Assembly: GCA_027315345.1 (NCBI GenBank)
Contig: DAHUYE010000006.1
Span: forward strand, 1 to 42,681
Length of the DNA: 42,681 bases
From: Actinomycetota bacterium
GTDB taxonomy: Bacteria > Actinomycetota > Acidimicrobiia > Acidimicrobiales > JAJPHE01
Direction: 5' to 3'
Below the pieces are notes generated by a model. It was not told the origin of the DNA. It was given only the letters and a program-made list of their open reading frames with translations, and did no database searches. The stretch's first letter is position 1. Every line of letters starts with the position of its first letter. Below are positions 1 through 8,060 of the stretch, piece after piece. A program made the position numbers and the translations under genes.

Positions 1-1
1 A

Positions 2-742
2 CGGGTCGGCGAGCTCCCCCTCGGCGGCACCGCGGTGGGGACCGGGATCAACGCCCCCCGCGGGTTCGCCCGCCGGGTCATCGCCCGCCTGGCCCAACCG
101 GACGACCTGCCGCTGCGGGAGGCCCGGGACCACTTCGAGGCTCAGGGGGCCCGCGACGCCCTGGTCGAGGCGTCCGGGATCCTGCGCACCGTCGCCGTGT
201 CGCTCTACAAGTGCGCCACCGACCTCCGCTGGATGGGGAGCGGGCCGCGTACCGGCTTGGCCGAGATCCGCATCCCCGACCTCCAGCCGGGCTCGTCGAT
301 CATGCCGGGCAAGGTCAACCCGGTGATCCCCGAGGCGATCTCGCAGGTCGTCGCCCAGGTGGTCGGCAACGACGCTGCCGTCGCCTTCGGGGGGGCGGCC
401 GGCAACCTCGAGCTCAACGTCATGCTCCCGGTCATCGCCCGCAACCTGCTCGAGTCCATCCGCCTGCTGGGATCGGTGAGCCGGGCCCTGGCCGACAAGT
501 GCGTGCGCGGCATCGAGGCGGATGAGGAGCAGTGCCGCACCTATGCCCTCTCCAGTGCCTCCATCGGCACCTCCCTCAATCCGTACATCGGCTACGAACA
601 GGCGGCCAAGGTCATCAAGACCTCGATGGCCGAGGGCAAGGATCTGCGCACGGTGGTGCTGGAGGCGGGGCTCATGACCGAGGAGGAGGTCGACCGGGCC
701 CTCGACGTCATGGCCATGACCAAGGGCGGAATCGTCAAGTAG
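2..742 (+). CDS. fumC: Class II fumarate hydratase, 5'-truncated by window edge
   Basis: C-terminal part (about 246 residues) of a class II fumarase, which interconverts fumarate and L-malate in the TCA cycle in the cytoplasm. The reading frame is open from base 2 and begins inside the conserved [15 protein letters not shown] stretch, so the start codon lies upstream of the window. The fumarase/aspartase signature [11 protein letters not shown] is at about bases 292-324, followed by the expected [16 protein letters not shown] region and C-terminal small domain. Aspartate ammonia-lyase is the main alternative; the C-terminal stretch ([13 protein letters not shown]) fits fumarase better. It overlaps the next gene by one base (TAGTG), which suggests co-transcription. 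Confidence 0.93.
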   Translation, partial: RVGELPLGGTAVGTGINAPRGFARRVIARLAQPDDLPLREARDHFEAQGARDALVEASGILRTVAVSLYKCATDLRWMGSGPRTGLAEIRIPDLQPGSSIMPGKVNPVIPEAISQVVAQVVGNDAAVAFGGAAGNLELNVMLPVIARNLLESIRLLGSVSRALADKCVRGIEADEEQCRTYALSSASIGTSLNPYIGYEQAAKVIKTSMAEGKDLRTVVLEAGLMTEEEVDRALDVMAMTKGGIVK

Positions 743-1548
743 TGCATCCCATCGAACATCTCCGCATGGTGGCCCGGGCCGAGGGGGCCGGGCCCACCCT
801 GCTGGCGCGCGAGGCCGCCGCCGCTCTCGGGACCTTCGCCTATGAGTCGGCCGCCCTGGTGACCGGTTGCCGGCGCCTGATCGACCGCCACCCCGAGGTC
901 GGACCGCTGTGGTGGCTGTCGGCCCGGGTCCTGGTGGCGCCGGACCCCGCCTCGGAGATCCGCCGCTGCGCCGATCAACTCGACAGCGATGACACCGCCC
1001 CGGTCCTGGCCGCGGAACTACCCGGCTCGGTGACGGCGGTGGTGGTGGGCTGGCCCGAACAGGCGGCCTGGGCCCTCCGGCGCCGCGGCGATGTCGAGGT
1101 GCTGGCCGTCGATTACGACGGGGAGGGCCGGGACCTGGCCCGGCGCCTGTCCGGGGCCGGGGTCGACATATGGGAGGTGGCCGCCTCCGGGGCCGGCGCC
1201 GCCGTGGTCGTCTCGGGGCTGGTCCTGTTGGAGGCGGTCTCGGGCGGCCCCACCGGCATCCTGGCCGCCCCCGGGTCACACGCCGTGGCCGCCGTGGCCC
1301 GCCGGGCCGGGGTGCCGGTGTGGGCCGTGGCCGGGGTGGGACGGGTGCTGCCCGCCCGGCTGTGGGAGGCCCAGCTGTCGCGCCTGGACGGGGCCGGCGT
1401 GGAGCCCTGGGAGCGCAGCACCGAGCTGGTGCCGGTCGATCTCATCGATCAGGTGGTCGGCCCGGACGGGGCCCGTCCGGGCGCTGACCTGGCCAAGGGG
1501 GCCGACTGCCCGGTGGCCCCCGAGCTGCTGCGGGCCGCCCAGCTGTAG
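742..1548 (+). CDS. eIF-2B alpha/beta/delta-like (NagB/RpiA fold) protein
   Basis: About 268 residues from a GTG that overlaps the fumC stop codon (TAGTG). An ATG eight codons further in (766) is an alternative start. The C-terminal half carries the pattern of the eIF-2B/5-methylthioribose-1-phosphate isomerase superfamily: GAAVVVSGLVLLEAVSGGPTG, then an Ala-rich helix and AGVPVWAVAG near residues 155-195. In that family this part binds a phosphosugar or nucleotide-like ligand. I see no residues that give a substrate, so the function is unknown. The position directly after fumC and before the malyl-CoA lyase is context only. The family assignment rests on pattern and is moderate. Confidence 0.55.
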   Translation: MHPIEHLRMVARAEGAGPTLLAREAAAALGTFAYESAALVTGCRRLIDRHPEVGPLWWLSARVLVAPDPASEIRRCADQLDSDDTAPVLAAELPGSVTAVVVGWPEQAAWALRRRGDVEVLAVDYDGEGRDLARRLSGAGVDIWEVAASGAGAAVVVSGLVLLEAVSGGPTGILAAPGSHAVAAVARRAGVPVWAVAGVGRVLPARLWEAQLSRLDGAGVEPWERSTELVPVDLIDQVVGPDGARPGADLAKGADCPVAPELLRAAQL

Positions 1549-1596
1549 CCCCGCCGGGCTGGACCGGGGTTCCGGGCCCGTCGGTAGCATGCGGGC

Positions 1597-2550
1597 ATGT
1601 CCAAGCGCACCCGGGACCTGCCCCGTCGATCCTGTCTGTCCGTGCCCGGCTCCAGCGAGCGGTTCCTGGAGAAGGGCCCCACCGTCCCCGCCGACATGAC
1701 CTTCCTCGACCTGGAGGACTCGGTGGCTCCCCTCGAGAAGGAGGGGGCCCGGGCCAAGGTGGTCGACGCCATCAAGAACCAGGACTGGGGCGACCGCGTC
1801 CTATGTGTGCGTATCAACGCCTGGGACACGGAGTGGACCGCCTTCGACGTCATCGAGGTGGTGGGCAACGCCGGTGAGCGCCTGGATGAGGTGATGCTGC
1901 CCAAGGTCCAGAGCGCGGCCGAGGTGATCGCCCTCGATCTCCTTCTGACCCAGGTGGAGAAGAAGGCCGGCCTGCCCGAGGGCCACATCGGCATCGAGGC
2001 CCAGATCGAAACGGCCCGGGGTCTGATCAACGTGGAGGAGATCTGCGCCGCCTCCCCGCGGCTGGAGACGATCATCTTCGGCCCGGCCGACTTCGCCGCC
2101 TCCATGGAGATGCCGGTGCTGACCGGCGGTGTGCAGATAGCCGACTACCCCGGGGATCACTTCCACTACGTGTTCAACAAGATCCTCATGGCCGGCCGGG
2201 CCAACGGCCTTCAGGTCATCGACGGCCCCTACCTCTACGTGCGCGACCCCGACGGGTTCCGCGACTACTGCAAGCGCACACGTGTCCTTGGCTACGACGG
2301 CAAATGGGCCCTTCACCCCGACCAGGTCACCATCCTCAACGAGGTGTTCAGCCCCACCCAAGAGCAGTTCGACCGGGCCTGGGCCATCCTCGACGCCTAC
2401 GAGGAGGCCACCACCAAAGGCGATCCGGGCGAGCGGAAGGGGGCGGTCATGTTCGGTGACGAGATGATCGATGAGGCCAGCCGGAAGATGGCCATCAAGT
2501 TCGTCTCCCGGGGCGAGCGGGCCGGCCTTACCCGCACCGACAAGGGCTGA
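1597..2550 (+). CDS. mcl1: L-malyl-CoA/beta-methylmalyl-CoA lyase family (CitE-like) protein
   Basis: A 317-residue HpcH/HpaI aldolase-fold CoA-ester lyase. The N-terminus has the family hallmark RRSCLSVPGSSERFLEKG; FLDLEDSVAPLEK holds the acidic residues near the Mg site; IGIEAQIETARGL and IIFGPADFAASM are the central conserved strands; KWALHPDQV is near residues 230-238. It closely resembles the CitE-like lyase of Streptomyces ethylmalonyl-CoA clusters. There the enzyme cleaves (2R,3S)-beta-methylmalyl-CoA to glyoxylate and propionyl-CoA, or malyl-CoA to acetyl-CoA and glyoxylate. The methylsuccinyl-CoA-dehydrogenase-like gene at 5688 and the MaoC hydratase at 10483 support this role. Citramalyl-CoA lyase is the alternative. 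Confidence 0.8.
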   Translation: MSKRTRDLPRRSCLSVPGSSERFLEKGPTVPADMTFLDLEDSVAPLEKEGARAKVVDAIKNQDWGDRVLCVRINAWDTEWTAFDVIEVVGNAGERLDEVMLPKVQSAAEVIALDLLLTQVEKKAGLPEGHIGIEAQIETARGLINVEEICAASPRLETIIFGPADFAASMEMPVLTGGVQIADYPGDHFHYVFNKILMAGRANGLQVIDGPYLYVRDPDGFRDYCKRTRVLGYDGKWALHPDQVTILNEVFSPTQEQFDRAWAILDAYEEATTKGDPGERKGAVMFGDEMIDEASRKMAIKFVSRGERAGLTRTDKG

Positions 2551-2554
2551 TCCC

Positions 2555-3286
2555 TTGGACCTGGGTCTGACCGGCCGGGTCGCCATCGTCACCGGCGGAT
2601 CCAAGGGCCTGGGCCTGGCCTCGGCCCTGGCCCTGGCCGGGGAAGGCGCCCGGGTGCTCATCAGCTCCCGGTCGGAGGCGAACCTGGCCGCGGCCCGCCC
2701 CCAGATCGAATCGGCCGGAGTCGAGTGCCTGACGGTGGCGGCCGACATGGCCGACCCGCGCACCCCGGCCCGACTGGTGCAGGCGGCCGTCGATCGGTGG
2801 GGTCGGCTGGACGTGGTGGTGGCCAACACCGGCGGCCCCAAGCCCGGCTCCACCCTGGGCCTTTCCGATGAGGACATCCGGGGAGCAGTGGACTCGGTGC
2901 TGCTGCCCGCCGTGCGCCTGGTCCGGGAGGCGGCCCCGCATCTACGGGCCGGGGGCTGGGGCCGGATCTGCTGCATCACCTCCTACGGGGTGGAGCTGCC
3001 CCTGCCCTCCCTGCCCCTGTCGAACGTCGCGCGCTCGGCCCTGTTCGCCTGGGTTCGCACCGCGTCACGGGAGTTGTCCGGGGACGGGGTCACCATCAAC
3101 CTGGCCTGCCCCGGCCCGCATGCCACCGACCGCATGAAGGAGCTGGGGGCGTCGGGTGGGAGCGGACCCATGGGCGACCCGGCCGACTTCGGCCGCCTGG
3201 TCACCTACCTGTGCTCCGGCGCTGCCGGCTTTGTCACCGGCACCTCGCTGGTCGTCGACGGCGGGGCCACCGCCGCCCAGCGCTGA
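2555..3286 (+). CDS. SDR-family oxidoreductase with atypical active site
   Basis: About 243 residues from a TTG start five bases after the lyase stop; this start puts MDLGLTGRVAIVTGG in the normal N-terminal position. The Rossmann cofactor motif TGGSKGLG is at about residues 14-21 and the NAG-like motif is ANTGG near 91. The usual Tyr-x3-Lys pair is absent: after ITSYG the sequence continues PLPSLPLSNVARSALF, with Leu and Arg at those places. A divergent SDR branch annotated as 3-oxoacyl-ACP reductase-like has this LSN.xR pattern, so the gene need not be broken. It ends with the expected GTSLVVDGG. Substrate unknown; it probably belongs to the same operon as the lyase. Confidence 0.85.
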   Translation: MDLGLTGRVAIVTGGSKGLGLASALALAGEGARVLISSRSEANLAAARPQIESAGVECLTVAADMADPRTPARLVQAAVDRWGRLDVVVANTGGPKPGSTLGLSDEDIRGAVDSVLLPAVRLVREAAPHLRAGGWGRICCITSYGVELPLPSLPLSNVARSALFAWVRTASRELSGDGVTINLACPGPHATDRMKELGASGGSGPMGDPADFGRLVTYLCSGAAGFVTGTSLVVDGGATAAQR

Positions 3287-3305
3287 ACCGGGACCGACCC
3301 CACCG

Positions 3306-3869
3306 GTGCCCACCTGGGAGGAGCGGCAGGCGGACGAAGCTCAGATTCGCCGTCGTTGGGATCCGGCCGCGGTGGTGGCCGCCTGCGGGCCGGAGGGACA
3401 GGCCATGGTGGCGGTGGTAGATGCCGTCTCCAGCCTCGACCGGTCCCAGGCTGAGGCGCTGGACGCGGCCTACTGGTCCACCCGGGCGGCGGCCGGGTCG
3501 GCCCGGTGGCCCGGGTTGGTGGAGGCCTGGGAACGGGCCTTTACCTACAGCGCGGCCTTCCCCGATCATCCCGGGGACCTGTATGCCATCGACCCCTGGT
3601 CCCGGGTGGCCTTCTCCTACGCCGGACTGCTGGCCCGGGAGCAGGCCTGGGCCCTGGGGGCAGGCCAGATCGGGATCGTCCCGGTGGAACGCACCGCCAT
3701 GGGCGCCGTGCTGTCTCTGTCGGTGCAGCTGGCCGGCCGCCAGGGTTGGTACCACCCCGTGAGCGAGGAACTGGCCGGCTGGTTGGGCCGGCCCTGGCGG
3801 GAGGCGATAGGGCGGGCGGTCCCGGGGCGGGAGATCACACCGCCCCCGGGGTTCAGTCGGCCAGCTTGA
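3306..3869 (+). CDS. Hypothetical protein (about 187 aa)
   Basis: Unrecognised protein starting at GTG 3306, 19 bases after the SDR stop and in the same direction, so probably the last gene of that operon. It is soluble-looking with no signal peptide or clear membrane span. It is rich in Trp, Ala and Arg and has a predicted helical middle (DAAYWSTRAAAGSARWPGLVEAWERAF). The C-terminus is Pro-rich (REITPPPGFSRP). Its last 17 bases overlap the convergent reductase gene on the minus strand. The opposite strand is open too, but the operon position and GC-ending codons favour this frame. I assign no function. Confidence 0.6.
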   Translation: MPTWEERQADEAQIRRRWDPAAVVAACGPEGQAMVAVVDAVSSLDRSQAEALDAAYWSTRAAAGSARWPGLVEAWERAFTYSAAFPDHPGDLYAIDPWSRVAFSYAGLLAREQAWALGAGQIGIVPVERTAMGAVLSLSVQLAGRQGWYHPVSEELAGWLGRPWREAIGRAVPGREITPPPGFSRPA

Positions 3870-4842
3870 CCAGCATCTTGCCGGTGTTGAGGCCCTGGAA
3901 CAGGCCGATGAGCGCAGCGGGAGCCTTTTCGATGCCATCCATCACCGTCTCCTGGTACCGGACGCGGCCCTCCTGCAGCCAGCCGGTCATGTCCTGGACG
4001 AACTGGGCCCGGCGGCTCATGAAGTCGGCCAAGGTGAAGCCCCGGATGTTGATGCGCCCGTAGATGACGTTGGCCAGGTTGCGCACGGTGGTGCGGGCGC
4101 CGGGCTCGTTGTAGCCCGAGATCATCCCGCACACCGCCACCCGCCCCAGCGGATTCATGACGGCCAGGGCGGCGTCAAGGTGGTCGCCTCCGACGTTGTC
4201 GAAGTAGACGTCGATGCCTTCGGTGGCGTGCTGGCGCAGGCCCTGGCGCACCGGCGTCTCGTGGTAGTCGAAGGCGGCGTCGAGGCCGGCCTCCTTCAGC
4301 AGCCAGTCCGCCTTCTCGGCGCTGCCGGTCGAGCCCACCACCCAGTTGCCGTTGATCTTGGCGATCTGGGCCGCCACCGAGCCGACGGCGCCGGCGGCGG
4401 TGGATACGAAGACCTTGTCACCGGGCTTGAGCCCGGCGATATCAAGGATGCCTCCGTAGGCGGTGAACCCGGTCCCGCCCAGCACATGCATGTGCACGGT
4501 GAGGGGAAGGTCGCCCACCGGTTCCAACCGGCGCAGGCCCGGGGGCGCCGAGACGAAGAACTCCCGGAAGCCGAGGCCGTTGGAGACGATGTCCCCGACG
4601 GCCAGCTCCGGTGTGCGTGACTGCACCACCCTCCCGATGGCCCCGGCCGCCATCGGCTGGTTGAGTTCGTAGCCCGCGCTCAGGCGGGGCCGCATAGCCG
4701 GATCGACCGACATGTAGAGGTTCTGGACCAACACCTCTCCCTCGGAGGCGTCGGGCACGTCGGTTTCGACTACGGCGAAGTCGCCTTCCTGGGGCAGACC
4801 TTCCGGCCTGGCCACCAGCTGGATGGAACGGCTCTTGGGCAT
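3853..4842 (-). CDS. Zinc-independent NADP-dependent MDR reductase (CurA/leukotriene-B4 dehydrogenase-like)
   Basis: A 329-residue medium-chain dehydrogenase/reductase of the zinc-independent CurA/PTGR group, which reduces the double bond of alpha,beta-unsaturated ketones with NADPH. Seen: N-terminal MSVDPAMRPRLS, the GYGGILDIAGLKPGDKVFVSTAAGAVGS core with the AxGxVG nucleotide-binding motif (about residues 140-158), YFDNVGGDHLDAAL, and C-terminal GLNTGKMLVKL. No catalytic-zinc GHE motif is present, as expected for the group. It is the last gene of the minus-strand operon that starts near 10372; 21 bases separate it from the GNAT gene. The exact substrate cannot be told. Confidence 0.88.
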   Translation of the reverse strand: MPKSRSIQLVARPEGLPQEGDFAVVETDVPDASEGEVLVQNLYMSVDPAMRPRLSAGYELNQPMAAGAIGRVVQSRTPELAVGDIVSNGLGFREFFVSAPPGLRRLEPVGDLPLTVHMHVLGGTGFTAYGGILDIAGLKPGDKVFVSTAAGAVGSVAAQIAKINGNWVVGSTGSAEKADWLLKEAGLDAAFDYHETPVRQGLRQHATEGIDVYFDNVGGDHLDAALAVMNPLGRVAVCGMISGYNEPGARTTVRNLANVIYGRINIRGFTLADFMSRRAQFVQDMTGWLQEGRVRYQETVMDGIEKAPAALIGLFQGLNTGKMLVKLAD

Positions 4843-4863
4843 GGCCGCATCCTGCCAGGAAGC

Positions 4864-5688
4864 TCAGGAGCTGATGTAGGTCCGGCTCACGAAGACGGGG
4901 CGGAAGCCCATGGCCGCGTACATGAGGCGGGGGGTGTCATCGTCCACGGCTCCGATCATCACCGGTCCGGCCCCGGCCGCCCGGGCCCAGGCGATGCCAT
5001 GGAAGATGAGGGCGCTGGCCACCCCCCGGTGGCGGAAGCCGGGATCGGTGAAGAGGTCCTCCACCATGCCCACCTTTTCCTCCGGTGTCCCCGCCCAGGC
5101 GCAACCGTGGCCGACGTCCCGGCCGTCGAGGGAGGCGAGGAAGAAGGGCAGCTGATCCGAGCGCTGTCGCTTGCGGGCCACCATCTGGTCGGACACTTCC
5201 TGGCTCCACACCGGGCGGCCCTCCCGGGCGTTGGCCTCCTCGTGATCGGCCCGGGCCAGGCGGGCCAGGCTGGCCCAGTCGGCCTCGGATTCGGCCGGGC
5301 GGATGGAAACGGCCGGCCTGGACCCCGGTCGGGGCATGGCGATGTCGGCGGCCTCCTCGGCCTCGGGCAGGACCAGGTGGAGCAGGGTGTCGCCGCGGTA
5401 TCCGTCCAGGAGCAGGCGTACCTCCAGGGCCGCCGGGGTGAGGGGGTCCAGCTTGAAGACGCGGTGGTCGGCGGCGGCGTAGTGGATGGCCGCCTCCGCC
5501 ATGAGTTCTTCCACCTGTCCCGGCGTGGCCGCCCGGGCCCGGGTGACGCAGTTGGAGTCCCAGATGTCGGGGGTGTCGGGGTTGGTGACGAAGCGGGCCA
5601 GGTCCGAGTCGCTGACCCGGTTGCCGAGTTCGAAGTAGGCCGACTCGGTGCGGGCGGCCCGTTCGAGCAGTTCGGCGGCCCCGGCCAT
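4864..5688 (-). CDS. GNAT-family N-acetyltransferase (two-part, 274 aa)
   Basis: A 274-residue protein. The C-terminal half is a GNAT domain with the acetyl-CoA motif VEDLFTDPGFRHRGVASAL (Q/RxxGxG/A type) near residues 205-223 and the usual end MYAAMGFRPVF. The N-terminal 120 residues are a less typical helical and sheet region, possibly a degenerate second GNAT lobe. It would transfer an acetyl group from acetyl-CoA to an unknown amine. The start codon overlaps the stop of the upstream dehydrogenase by one base (TGATG), so the two are probably translationally coupled. Acceptor unknown. Confidence 0.82.
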   Translation of the reverse strand: MAGAAELLERAARTESAYFELGNRVSDSDLARFVTNPDTPDIWDSNCVTRARAATPGQVEELMAEAAIHYAAADHRVFKLDPLTPAALEVRLLLDGYRGDTLLHLVLPEAEEAADIAMPRPGSRPAVSIRPAESEADWASLARLARADHEEANAREGRPVWSQEVSDQMVARKRQRSDQLPFFLASLDGRDVGHGCAWAGTPEEKVGMVEDLFTDPGFRHRGVASALIFHGIAWARAAGAGPVMIGAVDDDTPRLMYAAMGFRPVFVSRTYISS

Positions 5689-7304
5689 CAGGAGCCGGCG
5701 TCTCGAGTCAGGCCCCGGGCGATGACCCGCAGGGCCAGTACCTCATCGGCGCCCTCGAAGATGGACAGGACCCGGGCATCCACGAAGTAACGGCTGACCG
5801 GGAACTCCTCGGCGTAACCCATCCCGCCGTGGATCTGCATCGCCTCCCGGGTCACCCATTCCGCCGCCCGGCATACGTAGGCCTTCACCATGGAGGCCTC
5901 CATGGCTCCTTCGCCCTTGGCCATCAACCGGGCCACCTGGTAGCTGAACTGGCGGCAGGCCTGGATGATGGCGGCCATCCGGCCCAGCTTGGCCTGGGTC
6001 AGCTGGTAGTCGAAGACCGGGGAGCCGAACACCACCCGGTTATCGGCGTAGTCGAGGGCGGCCTCGTAGGCGGCCTGCATGACGCCCAGGGCCCGGGCGG
6101 CGGTCTGGAGCCGGCCGTTCTCGAAGCCCTCCATCTGGAGGTAGAAGCCCCGGCCCAGGCCATCGGGGCCGCCGACCAGATGGTCCTCGGGCACCCACCA
6201 GCCCTCCACGGACAGTTCGTAGGAGTGCATGCCCCGATAGCCGATGGTGTCGATGGGCCGGCCCTCCAGCCGGCCGGGGGCCAAGCCGGCCGGCCGGCCC
6301 GGAGTGGAGTCGTCCTGGGTGAAGACGAAGCCGTGTCCCTCCCCCCGGGGCTTGGGCACCACGAACAGGGACAGGCCGCGGTGGGCCTTGGTCCGGTCGG
6401 GGTCGGTGCGGGCCAGGAGCATGAGTACATCGGCGCGGGCCGCGAAGGTGCACCACGTCTTCACCCCGTTGATCACCCATCCGCCCCCTTGGGCCGGGGT
6501 GGCGGTGGTCTTGAGCCCGGCCACATCCGAGCCGAAGTCGGGCTCGGTGACCGAGACGGCCGCCATCACCTCGGCACTGGCCAGGCGGGGGAGCCAGGAC
6601 TGCTTCTGCTCCTCGGTTCCGCCCTTGACCAGAGCCCGGGTCAGGATCTCCGGACGGGTGATCAGAGAACCGCCCACGCCCAGGGAGCCCCGGGCCAGCT
6701 CCTCGGTGGCCACCACCATGCCGAGGTAGTCGCCCTCGCCCCCGCCGGCGTAGCCCCCGTACTCCTCCGGCACCGACAGCCCGAAGGTCCCGATCTCGGC
6801 CAGGCCCTGGATCACGTCCTCGGGGATGTCCCCGTTGGTGCGGTGGATGTGCTCGGCCACCGGGCGGATCTTGTCCTCGGCGAAGCGGCGGAACGTCTGC
6901 TGGACCATCTCGAAGTCCTCGTCCAGATGGCGGGGGCCGGGCCGGCGGGCCAGCGAGGCCACGAAGGCCGGGTCCCGGTGGGCGGCCACGAAGGGAAGGG
7001 CACCGTCCAGCTCGGCGCGGTCGATGCCCCAGGTGTCCTCCCGGCCCAGGGTCCGGGTCATGAGGTCGTAGACCGCCTCGGCGGCGAAGGCGGTGGCCAG
7101 GGCAGCTTCCTCGTCCCCCCGGGCCCCGTAGCTCAGGACCGAGGCGGCGCACTCCACGGCAGCGGCGGCGTGGGCCAGGTCGTAGGCCACCACCTGGTTG
7201 GCGTCGATGTCGCCCGCCGCGGCCTGGTGGGCCACGGCCCGGCGCACCACGGCTCGGGCGGCGTCAACGGCGCCGGCGGCGGCCTTGAGATCAGGGGTCG
7301 GCAT
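5688..7304 (-). CDS. mcd: Acyl-CoA dehydrogenase with N-terminal extension, likely (2S)-methylsuccinyl-CoA dehydrogenase
   Basis: A 538-residue FAD-dependent acyl-CoA dehydrogenase, about 150 residues longer than ordinary members because of an Ala-rich helical N-terminal extension. Length and extension match methylsuccinyl-CoA dehydrogenase (Mcd), which oxidises (2S)-methylsuccinyl-CoA to mesaconyl-CoA in the ethylmalonyl-CoA pathway. Internal motifs agree with Mcd as I recall it: TEPDFGSDVAGLKT, VKTWCTFAARADVLMLLARTDP, IGYRGM, GRLQTAARALGVMQAA and DARVLSIFEGADEV; the Glu of FEGADEV is the expected catalytic base region. It follows the methyltransferase gene after 90 bases and overlaps the GNAT start. 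A different short/branched-chain acyl-CoA substrate is possible. Confidence 0.8.
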   Translation of the reverse strand: MPTPDLKAAAGAVDAARAVVRRAVAHQAAAGDIDANQVVAYDLAHAAAAVECAASVLSYGARGDEEAALATAFAAEAVYDLMTRTLGREDTWGIDRAELDGALPFVAAHRDPAFVASLARRPGPRHLDEDFEMVQQTFRRFAEDKIRPVAEHIHRTNGDIPEDVIQGLAEIGTFGLSVPEEYGGYAGGGEGDYLGMVVATEELARGSLGVGGSLITRPEILTRALVKGGTEEQKQSWLPRLASAEVMAAVSVTEPDFGSDVAGLKTTATPAQGGGWVINGVKTWCTFAARADVLMLLARTDPDRTKAHRGLSLFVVPKPRGEGHGFVFTQDDSTPGRPAGLAPGRLEGRPIDTIGYRGMHSYELSVEGWWVPEDHLVGGPDGLGRGFYLQMEGFENGRLQTAARALGVMQAAYEAALDYADNRVVFGSPVFDYQLTQAKLGRMAAIIQACRQFSYQVARLMAKGEGAMEASMVKAYVCRAAEWVTREAMQIHGGMGYAEEFPVSRYFVDARVLSIFEGADEVLALRVIARGLTRDAGS

Positions 7305-7394
7305 GGCGGCAGGATAGACAGCCGGCCCGCCGGCCCCGGCCGGGCCGGGAGCGGGCGACGGGTCCCGCCGGCCGGGTTGTGCCAGGCCCGGCCT

Positions 7395-8060
7395 TCAGGC
7401 GCCGGGCCGCCGTCCGATGACGGTGACGAGGGGGGGAAGGATGACCGAGTCCTCCCCCGGGTCCACCCCGGTCAGGGACTCCAGGTAGGCGGCCACCGGG
7501 CCGAGGCCGGCGCCGGCCGGAGCCTCGGCCCAGGCATCCACGAGATCGAGCCCGGCCCGCCGGAACAGAGCCGGCAGCAGGGCGCCCACGTCCGGGTGGC
7601 GGGCGCCCGGCATGGAAAAGGCGGCGCCGTCAACCCGTCCGGCTGAGGTGATCGCCTCCTGGGCGACCACCCAACCCCCGGGCCGGACGGCCCGGGCCAT
7701 CCGGCGCAGAACGGTGACGGGATCGATTACGTGCATGAGCAGAAACCGGCAGAAGGCGAGGTCGACGGGCTCGGGCAGGGTCAGGTCCTCGGCGGCCTGG
7801 GTGATGGCGATCACCTGGGCCAGCGAGCCGCGGGCGGCGGCGGCGGCCACGGCGTCGCGCGAGGCCGGGTCGTTGTCGACGGCGTATATCCGCCCGGTGC
7901 CTCCCACCATCTCGGCCAGGGCGACGGTGACGTCCCCGCCCCCGGCTCCGACGTCGGCGCACTTCCAATCCGCACCCAGGCCCAGCCGCTCGAGCGCCGT
8001 GGCCAGCGGCCGGCGGTAGACGTCGTTGCGGAGGCCCAGCTCGGCGGTGGGTTCGGTCAC
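7395..8060 (-). CDS. Class I SAM-dependent methyltransferase
   Basis: About 221 residues from GTG 8060, chosen because it overlaps the stop of the upstream acyl-CoA dehydrogenase by four bases (GTGA). SAM motif I is CADVGAGGGDVTVAL near residues 31-45, followed by an acidic strand end (IYAVDNDP) and LPEPVDLAFCRFLLMHV. A Ubie/MenG-like RMARAVRPGGWVVAQE comes after. The fold is a standard Rossmann methyltransferase; the acceptor cannot be inferred. The open frame continues upstream, but that part is only the opposite phase of the dehydrogenase gene. Member of the minus-strand operon. Confidence 0.83.
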   Translation of the reverse strand: MTEPTAELGLRNDVYRRPLATALERLGLGADWKCADVGAGGGDVTVALAEMVGGTGRIYAVDNDPASRDAVAAAAARGSLAQVIAITQAAEDLTLPEPVDLAFCRFLLMHVIDPVTVLRRMARAVRPGGWVVAQEAITSAGRVDGAAFSMPGARHPDVGALLPALFRRAGLDLVDAWAEAPAGAGLGPVAAYLESLTGVDPGEDSVILPPLVTVIGRRPGA

